Positions 9,527 to 16,353 of a DNA stretch of 55,147 bases are shown piece after piece. Made by a program: the position numbers and the translations under genes. Each line of letters begins with the position of its first letter. Position 1 is the stretch's first letter. Under the pieces are notes generated by a model, which saw only the letters and a program-made list of their open reading frames with translations, did no database searches and was not told where the DNA came from. Source of the stretch: Bacteroidota bacterium. GTDB taxonomy: Bacteria; Bacteroidota; Bacteroidia; Chitinophagales; Chitinophagaceae. The stretch spans positions 1 through 55,147 of the forward strand of contig JABDCE010000006.1 in assembly GCA_013288285.1 (NCBI GenBank). Reading direction: 5' to 3'.

Positions 9527-10333
9527 CCCAGAAAACTACTCCTATATACCTTCCTCATACTTCTTGTCTGCATAGCAAGTTGTAAGAAAAAGAGTACCCC
9601 GGCACCAACCACCACCATTACCCATCACACATCCTCCAAAATGAACGGCAACTGGATGTGGCAGGGAACATATGACTACTATGCCAACACATTTAAGGAT
9701 GTCTTTATTCAATTCCCCGTGGTTGTTATCAATGACACTACTGTAGTTGCTAACTACGATACACTGATTTGGAATCAAAGCCGAGGTTGCTTCTACCGCT
9801 CGCTTGGCTATGGTTACAATGGCCTAGAGGATAATGAACACCTTTATTATAACATCAACAACGATTCGATGAGTTATGGGCTGCAGATGTATAGCTATAA
9901 GAGTCAATTACTATCTGTATATGCAGGCTGGTACATACCCAATCCTTCTCTTAAAAATTATCTGCCGGGTATTGTGGGCACACAGGTATTATCCGGTAAG
10001 GATTCCGTCGTTTTAGACGGTAACAGTACAAATGCTTTTGACAGCACTTATACGACCACTACCCTTATCAACTTTTGGACAGCTAACGATTCTACCATCA
10101 TATTCGACAAAACTTTCTTAGCCACTCCCGACAGTGCATTACACTACAGGTGTACCGATTTAGTTGCCAGGACGATAATTTTTCAGAGCTTTCACCAGGA
10201 GGATCCGGAAGCTTCTTTTTGTTTATCAACACTCATATATCACTATGATACAAAACAAATATTTTTCAGTCAACAAGGTCATTTTGTTGATAGTAACATA
10301 TTGCACACGTTCAAGGTAACCTATACTAATTAA
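9524..10333 (+). CDS. Lipoprotein of unknown function, tandem paralogue 1
   Basis: A 269-residue protein with a lipoprotein signal: a hydrophobic leader, lipobox CIASC with the acylated Cys at about residue 20, then KKKS. The mature part is rich in Asn, Asp, Thr and Tyr and looks like a beta-structured envelope protein. Segments shared with the next gene include NGNWMW, YAGWYIPNP, LKNYL, and NDST near the C-terminal third. The paralogue lies 103 bases downstream with the same leader, showing a recent tandem duplication. No known domain was recognised. The flavour of the sequence (short domain around NGNWMW after a lipobox) recalls lipocalin-like or META-like envelope lipoproteins of Bacteroidota, but this is only an impression. 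Confidence 0.75.
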   Translation: MPRKLLLYTFLILLVCIASCKKKSTPAPTTTITHHTSSKMNGNWMWQGTYDYYANTFKDVFIQFPVVVINDTTVVANYDTLIWNQSRGCFYRSLGYGYNGLEDNEHLYYNINNDSMSYGLQMYSYKSQLLSVYAGWYIPNPSLKNYLPGIVGTQVLSGKDSVVLDGNSTNAFDSTYTTTTLINFWTANDSTIIFDKTFLATPDSALHYRCTDLVARTIIFQSFHQEDPEASFCLSTLIYHYDTKQIFFSQQGHFVDSNILHTFKVTYTN

Positions 10334-10382
10334 TTTGCTTCCGGGTTCAATTTTTGCTATCAGAATCACTTTTCCACCGTTC

Positions 10383-10439
10383 ACCAAATTATTAGTGAAT
10401 TTGAAAATGTAGCACGATTTTTGATGTATCTCTGTTATG
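10383..10439 (+). repeat. Direct repeat, copy 2 (5' flank of lipoprotein 2)
   Basis: Near-identical to 9471-9526: one inserted base and one A-to-G change near its start, then a long identical run through the leader to the ATG. It includes a copy of the 3' end of the upstream membrane-protein gene, so the duplication carried the gene together with its leader. Confidence 0.85.
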
Positions 10440-11201
10440 CAAAGAAAACTACTCCTATACACCCTCCTCATTCTGCTTGCCTGCACAGCTGCTTGTAAGA
10501 AAAAGAGCAATGCCGTCTCACATACATCTCCCAAAATAAATGGCAACTGGATGTGGCTGGGAAAATCTTACTATTTCGATGTTCCATCGCCTCCCGATGT
10601 TTTCATGCAGTTTTCTGTGGCCGGTATAAGCAACAACACTGTAATCGTCTTCGGGAATGATACGCTAACCTGGTCGTCGCAAGAAAATGCTTTCTACCGT
10701 AATCTTGATCCAACTAGCACCAGTATCAATGAGGAGTTATTGTCTTACAACACTACCAACGACTCTATGACTTATTTTGCTCAGGGAAACTCATCCTCTG
10801 GCGGTGCTAAATTATCTTTATATGCAGGCTGGTACATACCCAATCCTATGCTGAAGAACTATCTCTCAGATATTGTCGGCACCAAGGTATTTACTGGCAC
10901 AGGCGATAATTGGTTTGTAATTCGCCAGCCACAGGATAGCACCTATACCGTCACCGCCACCTTTACTTTTTCGGCAGTTAACGACTCTACCATTACATTC
11001 GACAATGACTTTCTAAACATTGGGGACGGCACGTTACATTACAAGTCCACCGATGCCGTGGCGAAGACGGTTACCTTCCAAAATTTTCATACTTATTATT
11101 ACCGGCTATCAACACTTACCTACAACTACGAAACAAAACAGTTAATTTTCGATCAGCACTATGTAGATATAGGTATACACAACGAGGTAGTTTTCAAATA
11201 G
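10437..11201 (+). CDS. Lipoprotein of unknown function, tandem paralogue 2
   Basis: A 254-residue protein, paralogous to the preceding gene. The first 20 residues are almost the same (RKLLLYT at the N-terminus, lipobox ACTAAC, then KKKS), NGNWMW follows at about residue 39, and YAGWYIPNP and LKNYLSDIVGTKV align in the middle. The rest has diverged, with most change around residues 55-110 and in the C-terminal quarter. The conserved leader and diverged body suggest duplication followed by change of the surface-facing part. It is the last gene before the repeat-rich AT-rich islet. No enzymatic motif was seen. Confidence 0.75.
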   Translation: MQRKLLLYTLLILLACTAACKKKSNAVSHTSPKINGNWMWLGKSYYFDVPSPPDVFMQFSVAGISNNTVIVFGNDTLTWSSQENAFYRNLDPTSTSINEELLSYNTTNDSMTYFAQGNSSSGGAKLSLYAGWYIPNPMLKNYLSDIVGTKVFTGTGDNWFVIRQPQDSTYTVTATFTFSAVNDSTITFDNDFLNIGDGTLHYKSTDAVAKTVTFQNFHTYYYRLSTLTYNYETKQLIFDQHYVDIGIHNEVVFK

Positions 11202-11360
11202 GTCATCCAAAGGGTGTATCTCAATTTTCCGCTTTATTTTACGTAAATTCCCAGTATGCTCCAGCGGAGCTACCGCTTAGTAGCGCAACAATATTCTGAA
11301 GCTCTTTTATGCCCCATCGCGGGCTACCCAATTCGCGAATATTTGAATTACACCTCCGCT

Positions 11361-11410
11361 GTGCAGGATTTTTAATCCTGTACTACATGGAGTGAGATTT
11401 GCAATCCCAC
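11361..11410. repeat. Pair of REP-like hairpins
   Basis: Two adjacent imperfect palindromes: AGGATT-TTT-AATCCT within 11361-11383, and GTGAGATT-TGC-AATCCCAC at 11392-11410. Such GGATTxxxAATCC hairpin pairs are typical of degenerate REP-type intergenic elements, but the element family was not identified. Confidence 0.6.
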
Positions 11411-11449
11411 TTAGTTCGAGAACGAGATATTATTTCGATTATTATAGGT

Positions 11450-11486
11450 AATAAATATATCTTCCATTAACTCCTTTTCACAATCC
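11450..11486 (+). repeat. Direct repeat A bracketing AT-rich islet
   Basis: 37 bases matching 12394-12430 at 34 positions, in the same orientation and 944 bases away. The two copies bracket the AT-rich ORFs. Confidence 0.75.
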
Positions 11487-11587
11487 ACTTGGCGAGTCAT
11501 TGTTATTTTTCTTGCAAGAAAATAACAATACACCGAAAGCAAATAGAAATATTTTCAAAAATACATAATTATTAATTAACTATTTAT

Positions 11588-12070
11588 TCATAATTGAAAA
11601 AATAAAAATTGCATACTGTTTCCCTTTTTATCATATTTCAATTCCAATCTATCTAAAAACATTTTTTCAAATTTTATCTTTATTTGTTTATTCTCATAAG
11701 AGCTGAAATCTTTATTTATATTCTTCCAACTTATATTTTCCAACTTATAATTAGCTGAAACCAAACCAAGTGTTGTTTTTTTATTTTCATTTCCTCTGAC
11801 CCAAAAACTTATGTAATAGTCATCTGTAGGCAACTTAATATACATACAATACCAATAATCGCTACTGTCTCTTCTACCATCTTTAAAAGATTGGGGAGGT
11901 ATATATTGCGGATTATTTTTCTTAAACTCTTCAATTTTATTTATGAGTTCTGTTTCACTAACTGCAAACTCATAATTTTCCGCATAACAATAGCTACCTG
12001 CCGGAGCTATATATTTCAATCCAAAATATAATGTGAATATACATGCTGCAATGATGATAATATATTTCAT
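11588..12070 (-). CDS. Small membrane-anchored or exported protein, unknown, AT-rich
   Basis: A 160-residue ORF starting with one hydrophobic segment (residues 2-23) that could be a signal peptide or an anchor, followed by a charged, Lys/Asn/Tyr-rich domain of alternating strands and short helices. No family was recognised. Codon use and composition are much more AT-rich than in neighbouring genes, which suggests recent acquisition. It begins 6 bases after the end of the small ORF at 12077-12307 on the same strand. That tight layout, with a short orphan C-terminal-like piece followed by a small protein, recalls displaced toxin-tip/immunity cassettes, but there is no sequence proof. The ORF itself is probably real given its length in AT-rich DNA. 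Confidence 0.6.
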   Translation of the reverse strand: MKYIIIIAACIFTLYFGLKYIAPAGSYCYAENYEFAVSETELINKIEEFKKNNPQYIPPQSFKDGRRDSSDYWYCMYIKLPTDDYYISFWVRGNENKKTTLGLVSANYKLENISWKNINKDFSSYENKQIKIKFEKMFLDRLELKYDKKGNSMQFLFFQL

Positions 12071-12076
12071 TAAATT

Positions 12077-12307
12077 TTATTTAATTTTATTTGTATAATC
12101 ATTCCACATCATTGTTTCAAAGATACCAATTGGATAACTAAATTGATATAAAGTTTTAGGTAGTGCACAAAAACCAACAAATAAACCAGAAGTCAAAGCA
12201 GTCGTACTTGACCAACCGTCAGATGCAAATACCATAACGTTCATTCCACTCGTCCGCGAATGCTTCGCGGATGCTGCGGTTCGGCGTTTCCGAACGCCTG
12301 TTTCCAC
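12077..12307 (-). CDS. Short orphan ORF, possibly a gene fragment
   Basis: A 76-codon ORF. Its first 20 codons run through the hairpin element at 12247-12316 and are probably not native coding sequence. The part from an internal Met (about residue 22) to the end is AT-rich and contains two mildly hydrophobic stretches and a C-terminal MMWNDYTNKIK. It looks like the displaced C-terminal end of a larger protein that has lost its body. The stop codon is 6 bases before the start of the 160-residue ORF. No domain was recognised. It may not be expressed. Confidence 0.35.
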   Translation of the reverse strand: METGVRKRRTAASAKHSRTSGMNVMVFASDGWSSTTALTSGLFVGFCALPKTLYQFSYPIGIFETMMWNDYTNKIK

Positions 12308-12316
12308 TTGTCCGCC
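12247..12316. repeat. Double-hairpin element flanked by short direct repeats
   Basis: Two GC-rich hairpins, TCCGCGAA-TGC-TTCGCGGA at 12254-12272 and GTTCGG-CGTTT-CCGAAC at 12280-12296, lie between two copies of CCACTYGTCCGC (12247-12258 and 12305-12316). The block is sharply GC-rich within AT-rich surroundings, as expected of an inserted REP/MITE-like element. Confidence 0.65.
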
Positions 12317-12393
12317 ATGACCAGTATACTACAGATCGATTGGAACGCTATTAATAAGCCCCCCGCCGTTTGCACCTGTAATCACTTGCACCC

Positions 12394-12430
12394 AATAAAT
12401 ATGTTTTCCATTAACTCCATTTCACAATCC
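12394..12430 (+). repeat. Direct repeat B bracketing AT-rich islet
   Basis: Partner of 11450-11486, with three mismatches in 37 bases. Confidence 0.75.
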
Positions 12431-12594
12431 CCTGCCCGATCTTTGCATCACCGTAGAGAGGTTGTACCTTCTTACACCACATCTTGCCTGCCGGTAGGTC
12501 TGCCGATCAGTAACTCATCGAAAATTTTTGGTGAAAGTCACTCAAGCTAAATATTTATATTTTTCTTAACTTGTTGTGCAAAGAAAGTGTACAC

Positions 12595-12627
12595 TTTTTG
12601 TTCAGTTTTTGTACAGTTTTTGTTCAC
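12595..12627 (+). repeat. Three tandem 11-base units, helically phased
   Basis: Three consecutive units of the form TTTTTGTWCAS (12595-12605, 12606-12616, 12617-12627), preceded by the palindrome GTGTACAC. The 11-base period puts each unit on the same face of the helix, as in arrays of regulator sites. Confidence 0.6.
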
Positions 12628-12667
12628 TTTTCCATCTGTCAAAACGGGAAATTGCACACAAAATGAT

Positions 12668-12696
12668 TGATTATCAACAATAATCTGAGCAATAAT
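12668..12696 (+). repeat. Dispersed 31-base repeat, diverged copy 1
   Basis: Shares the start TGATTATCAA and the end GAGCAATAA with the copies at 12826 and 12960, but differs in the middle. Confidence 0.55.
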
Positions 12697-12825
12697 CAGA
12701 AATTGGACGCTGAAAAAAGAATTTGTACAATTGGCGTTCAGTTATAAAATAAATTTAATTTGAATAGATTGCCTGGTTTTTCCGAAAAGTGTGCAAGTTT
12801 GTGCAATAAAAATAGGTTAAAAGGT

Positions 12826-12856
12826 TGATTATCAATTGCAATGTGAGCAATAAATA
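12826..12856 (+). repeat. Dispersed 31-base repeat, copy 2
   Basis: Matches 12960-12990 at 30 of 31 positions. The core holds the inverted repeat ATTGC-N7-GCAAT and the palindrome CAATTG. Confidence 0.75.
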
Positions 12857-12959
12857 CCTTGCAGTAACCGCAACAACCGAAGTAAACCCGCAATTTTACG
12901 CAAGGCAAAAAACTCAATCGATTTCGCAAATTTTAGTTTAGACAAGCAATATAACACAC

Positions 12960-12990
12960 TGACTATCAATTGCAATGTGAGCAATAAATA
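12960..12990 (+). repeat. Dispersed 31-base repeat, copy 3
   Basis: Second near-perfect copy, 134 bases after copy 2 and about 90 bases before the rluD start codon. Confidence 0.75.
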
Positions 12991-13024
12991 GTTGCGCAAT
13001 GTCGCCTATCGGAGCGTAAAGGGA

Positions 13025-13056
13025 CTCGCTCTCCTCGGAGAGGGCCGGGGAGAGGC
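13025..13056. repeat. GC-rich inverted element (CTCTCC/GGAGAG type)
   Basis: Contains CTCTCCTCGGAGAG followed by GGGCCGGGGAGAGGC, resembling the dispersed intergenic CTCTCC...GGAGAG hairpins found in many bacterial genomes. It sits just ahead of the rluD promoter. Confidence 0.45.
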
Positions 13057-13066
13057 TCTTTTCTCT

Positions 13067-13074
13067 TATCTTTG
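13067..13074 (+). promoter_or_regulatory. -7 promoter box of rluD
   Basis: TATCTTTG, a full match to TAnnTTTG, only 4 bases before the ATG at 13079. A start site 5-7 bases downstream would give an mRNA with almost no leader. It also supports choosing this ATG over the upstream in-frame TTG at 12992. Confidence 0.7.
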
Positions 13075-13078
13075 CACC

Positions 13079-14179
13079 ATGGCCAATGAGCAGGACATAG
13101 AAGATGTTTGGGACGATGAGGAACCGGAAGCCGAAGTGTCGGAAGCTGACGATGTGCCGGTCGAGCGCCTGCGCTTAGTTACCAGTAAGACCCAGGAAGC
13201 GCTGCGTATAGATAAATTTCTGATGCACCGCCTCGAGGGCGCCACACGCAATAAAGTGCAGCAGGCTATCGAGGATGGGTTCATACTCGTCAATAATGAG
13301 ATCGTCAAGCCCAACTATCGCGTTCGGCCAAACGACACCATCGTAGTTTTCGAAACCCGCAGGTCAGAGTCTGCAGAAGTGATTCCGGAAGACATGCCGC
13401 TGAACATCGTTTTTGAAGACGATGCACTCATGATCATCAACAAACCTGCGGGCATGGTTGTTCATCCCGGCTGCGGGAATTATACAGGTACGCTCGTTAA
13501 TGGCCTGGCATACTACCTGCAGCAGTTGCACGTAGATATGGAGAACCTGATGCGTGTAGGGCTGGTGCACCGCATAGATAAAGATACTACCGGGCTGCTG
13601 GTCGTCACCAAGCGGCAGGAACTGATGAATATAATGGCCGCTCAGTTCAAAAAACATACAGTATACCGCCGCTACATAGCCCTCGTTTGGGGCGACTTTG
13701 ATGAGGACGAAGGCACCGTACAAGTCAACATTGGCCGCAATCATCGCTTCCGGAAGATCATGGACGCCTTCCCTGATGGTGACTATGGCAAGGACGCCAT
13801 CACGCACTACAAAGTGCTGGAGCGCTTCAACTATGTTACATTGGTCGAGCTGCGACTGGAGACTGGCCGCACCCACCAGATACGCGTGCACATGAAGTAT
13901 ATAGGCCACCCGCTTTTTGGTGATGTTACCTATGGCGGCGATCGTATCGTTAAAGGTACAGTCTTTAACCGCTACAAGCAGTTTATCGACAACTGTTTTG
14001 GTATCCTTACACGGCAGGCGCTGCACGCCAAGGAGATCGGTTTCAGCCATCCCGTTACCGGCGAGTGGGTACAGTTCACTTCAGATCTCCCCGCCGATAT
14101 GCAGGAAGTAATTGAGAAGTGGCGCAGCTACACCTCCGGCATGACCCGTCAGCTCCGCGAAAAGCTGGATAATGGTTGA
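13079..14179 (+). CDS. rluD: RluA/RluD-family 23S rRNA pseudouridine synthase
   Basis: The frame is open from 12992, but the ATG at 13079 (MANEQDIEDVW) is preferred because a -7 box ends 4 bases before it. This gives 366 residues. An acidic N-terminal tail (1-30) is followed by an S4 RNA-binding domain (about 40-100) and the RluA-type catalytic domain (about 110-345) with HRIDKDTTGLL at 164-174, where Asp167 is the expected catalytic nucleophile. GRTHQIRVH near residue 264 is also typical. The enzyme isomerises uridines in 23S rRNA, most likely those of helix 69, during large-subunit maturation. The RluD-type assignment rests on the S4 domain and general similarity; exact target sites are inferred. 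Confidence 0.9.
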   Translation: MANEQDIEDVWDDEEPEAEVSEADDVPVERLRLVTSKTQEALRIDKFLMHRLEGATRNKVQQAIEDGFILVNNEIVKPNYRVRPNDTIVVFETRRSESAEVIPEDMPLNIVFEDDALMIINKPAGMVVHPGCGNYTGTLVNGLAYYLQQLHVDMENLMRVGLVHRIDKDTTGLLVVTKRQELMNIMAAQFKKHTVYRRYIALVWGDFDEDEGTVQVNIGRNHRFRKIMDAFPDGDYGKDAITHYKVLERFNYVTLVELRLETGRTHQIRVHMKYIGHPLFGDVTYGGDRIVKGTVFNRYKQFIDNCFGILTRQALHAKEIGFSHPVTGEWVQFTSDLPADMQEVIEKWRSYTSGMTRQLREKLDNG

Positions 14180-14253
14180 GTAGAATTTTTATCACCCGTT
14201 TGTTAAATTTCGCCCGCTCGTTTTAAAATATATGCCCTGTTAGCCAAAAACGT

Positions 14254-14261
14254 TATCTTTG
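14254..14261 (+). promoter_or_regulatory. -7 promoter box of tatA
   Basis: TATCTTTG, 47 bases upstream of the tatA start codon at 14309. Confidence 0.6.
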
Positions 14262-14308
14262 CTTCAACCCTATTGATAATTTTTCTTAATTTTTAAAACT
14301 TTTCTGAT

Positions 14309-14557
14309 ATGTCAGTATTAAATCTCCACCCACAATTACTAATGGGTATGCCAAACGCAGGTGAATTAGTAATTACATTATTGATCATTGTCGTGTTGTT
14401 CGGGGGTAAGAAGATACCTGAGTTAGCCAAGGGCCTGGGCAAGGGCATCCGTGAGTTCAATGAGGCTAAAGACGGTATTAAAAGCGAGATCGAATCCGGA
14501 ATGAAAGAAAAGGAGAAAATCCCATCTTCTAATGCCAATACAACCAACAACGCATAA
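14309..14557 (+). CDS. tatA: Sec-independent protein translocase subunit TatA/TatE
   Basis: An 82-residue protein with the family layout: a short N-terminal segment, one membrane helix (about residues 17-32), the hinge FGGKKIPELAKGLGKGIREF forming the amphipathic helix, and a charged tail ending in a Ser/Asn/Thr-rich stretch. TatA oligomers form the pore element through which folded twin-arginine proteins cross the inner membrane, together with TatC. No tatC is in the window. It has its own -7 box and lies 92 bases before the lytic transglycosylase gene. Confidence 0.93.
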   Translation: MSVLNLHPQLLMGMPNAGELVITLLIIVVLFGGKKIPELAKGLGKGIREFNEAKDGIKSEIESGMKEKEKIPSSNANTTNNA

Positions 14558-14649
14558 TTACCTCGCGTTGAATTCCCTGGTCTCTGTTACCTGATTTTTT
14601 ATTTGCAGCCCTTACAAGCTGCTTCCTGTACTGCTAACAACGATAAAAC

Positions 14650-15903
14650 ATGCAATTCAGATTCATGTCTGTATTCCTTTTTATAATTGCTGCGTCGCCT
14701 TTGGTGGCGCAGGAGCCCGTCAGGCATTTCATTAAGGCGTCTTCACCCGTGCCGCCGCCTTCGTCAGAGCCGGTTTACAATGCCCCGGCGACGCCTAAGA
14801 AGGAGCCGGTTGTAGCCGTAAAGAAGGAAGTTAAGGATAGCATCCCCGCACTTCCGGCCCAGGCTGCACCAAAGCCAGAACCGCAGAAGAGCTTACTGCT
14901 CACCGCCAATATAGACCCTGATGGTAAGAAAGGTTATAACCATGTGCCTTTGGCTGGCGAGAAAGCCTATTTTGGCGATAAGAATGACTACGTAAATGAC
15001 TTTGTGCGCAAGTACCTTGAGTTGCATAATAAGACACTTGGCAGTGTGCAGAGCAATAGTCCCAAGCCTTTTTCGGTGATAGATAATGTGCTGGAGAAGA
15101 AGAACCTGCCCAAGGAGCTCAAGTATCTCGCTGTTATCGAATCGGCGCTTAATCATAATGCAGTATCTCATGCAGGCGCGGTAGGCCCGTGGCAGCTCAT
15201 GTCTACTACGGCACGCATGATGGGCCTGTCTGTAAACCGGAAGCAGGATGACCGCCGCGACTGGGATAAGTCTACCATAGCCGCCACCAAGTACCTGGAA
15301 TTGCTCTACAGCCAGCTCAATGACTGGTTGCTGGTAATTGCCGCGTACAACAGTGGTCCTACGCCCGTGCAGCGGGCCATAGCGCTCACCGGCAGCCACA
15401 ACTTCTGGGATATCAAAGAATACCTGCCCCGTGAGACCCAGGGCCATGTGCTGGCCTTCATTGCAACAGCCAGTATCTTCGAGAACCTCAGCAAATTCAT
15501 CGACCTCGGCAGCATCCCGGTCGACTATAAATTTGGCAAGGAAGAAGATCCATTGCCAGTGCTTGCCGCCCCTCCACCCGTTAAAGAAGTTGACGGGAAG
15601 CCTGTTGCCGGGGCCACTGCACCTGCCACCATGGTTAAGAAGTCACCGTTTACAGACGAGGAGTTGAAAAGCATGGCCATGTTGCGTATCACAGAGCCTA
15701 TCAGCCTGGAGCTGGCTGCCACCGAGATAGGCGTGGATAAGAAACTACTCATCCGCTGGAATGTCGATTACGATATGTTTACCTACGGCACCTACCCTAC
15801 TCCTTTTTACAACCTGCGCCTGCCAAAGGATAAAGTAGACATATTCCTTAAGAAGAAAGACTTCCTCATTAAGAAGTCGAAACTCATATTCGCAAACAGG
15901 TAA
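14650..15903 (+). CDS. Lytic murein transglycosylase, MltD-like
   Basis: A 417-residue exported protein. The signal peptide ends near VAQ (residue 21), and a Pro/Lys-rich linker (25-90) follows. The SLT-type catalytic domain spans about 125-280, with the catalytic Glu164 in VIESALN, then GAVGPWQLM and the family motif AAYNSGP near 234. The C-terminal region (about 335-417) contains a segment typical of the MltD C-terminus (ITEPISLELAATEIG, RWNVDY) and is less like a canonical LysM. The enzyme cleaves the MurNAc-GlcNAc bond of peptidoglycan with 1,6-anhydro product formation in the periplasm. The family is certain; the role (remodelling or recycling) is inferred. Confidence 0.9.
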   Translation: MQFRFMSVFLFIIAASPLVAQEPVRHFIKASSPVPPPSSEPVYNAPATPKKEPVVAVKKEVKDSIPALPAQAAPKPEPQKSLLLTANIDPDGKKGYNHVPLAGEKAYFGDKNDYVNDFVRKYLELHNKTLGSVQSNSPKPFSVIDNVLEKKNLPKELKYLAVIESALNHNAVSHAGAVGPWQLMSTTARMMGLSVNRKQDDRRDWDKSTIAATKYLELLYSQLNDWLLVIAAYNSGPTPVQRAIALTGSHNFWDIKEYLPRETQGHVLAFIATASIFENLSKFIDLGSIPVDYKFGKEEDPLPVLAAPPPVKEVDGKPVAGATAPATMVKKSPFTDEELKSMAMLRITEPISLELAATEIGVDKKLLIRWNVDYDMFTYGTYPTPFYNLRLPKDKVDIFLKKKDFLIKKSKLIFANR

Positions 15904-15957
15904 TTTGAGTGACCTCCAATATTAATAGATAGATTTTGCATTTTCAATATTTTAAAT

Positions 15958-15965
15958 TACCTTTG
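15958..15965 (+). promoter_or_regulatory. -7 promoter box of rpsT
   Basis: TACCTTTG, 23 bases upstream of the rpsT start codon. Confidence 0.65.
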
Positions 15966-15988
15966 CAGTCCTTAAAAAATAGAATTTA

Positions 15989-16243
15989 ATGGCAAACCAT
16001 AAAGCAACCAAAAAAGATATTCGCCAGAGTGAAAAGCGTCGTGAGCTTAACCGTTATTACGGCAAAACTACGCGTAATGCTATCCGTACCCTGTTGGCAA
16101 CAACTGATAAAGCGGCAGCAACAGAGCATATGAGCAAGGTGATATCTATGATAGATAAGCTCGCTAAGCGCAATATCATTCACAAGAATAAGGCAAGCAA
16201 CATCAAGTCCGGTATCGTGAAAAGGGTGAGTGCTTTAGCTTAA
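15989..16243 (+). CDS. rpsT: 30S ribosomal protein S20
   Basis: An 84-residue basic protein with the usual S20 features: N-terminal ANHKATKKDIRQSEKRRE, the middle helix pair, and the C-terminal IHKNKASNIKSGIVKR. It binds 16S rRNA early in small-subunit assembly. It has its own promoter and a strong terminator directly downstream, so it is a single-gene unit. Confidence 0.97.
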   Translation: MANHKATKKDIRQSEKRRELNRYYGKTTRNAIRTLLATTDKAAATEHMSKVISMIDKLAKRNIIHKNKASNIKSGIVKRVSALA

Positions 16244-16266
16244 TTTGAACGACTGTTTTACTATTA

Positions 16267-16298
16267 AAAAACAGCCCCGCTATTCTGGGGCTGTTTTT
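16267..16298 (+). terminator. Rho-independent terminator of rpsT
   Basis: A 12-base perfect stem (AAAAACAGCCCC paired with GGGGCTGTTTTT) around an 8-base loop, ending in a T run, 23 bases after the rpsT stop codon. Confidence 0.9.
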
Positions 16299-16353
16299 AT
16301 GTTCCACTCCTGTCCTCGCGCACTCTCGCCGCAGTAATTGAAGACGCATTTAT

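Larger units (their letters stand above)
11202..11587. other. Intergenic stretch with REP-like hairpins and a direct repeat
   Basis: This 386-base gap holds no convincing gene. Near its start are short GC-rich inverted motifs (around 11259-11285), then two hairpins at 11361-11410 and a 37-base direct repeat at 11450-11486. From about 11420 onward the base composition becomes strongly AT-rich. Confidence 0.7.
12308..13078. other. Long AT-rich intergenic region upstream of rluD
   Basis: About 770 bases without a convincing gene. It contains direct repeat B (12394-12430), an array of three 11-base units (12595-12627), three dispersed copies of a 31-base repeat (12668, 12826, 12960), a GC-rich inverted element (13025-13056) and the rluD -7 box. 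Short ORFs here (for example 12738-12929 minus) have no coding character. Confidence 0.7.

Noticed and set aside
12992-13078. Longer N-terminus for rluD starting at a TTG at 12992
   Set aside because: It would run through the -7 promoter box and a GC-rich hairpin, and the added residues are not family-like. The ATG at 13079 fits better.
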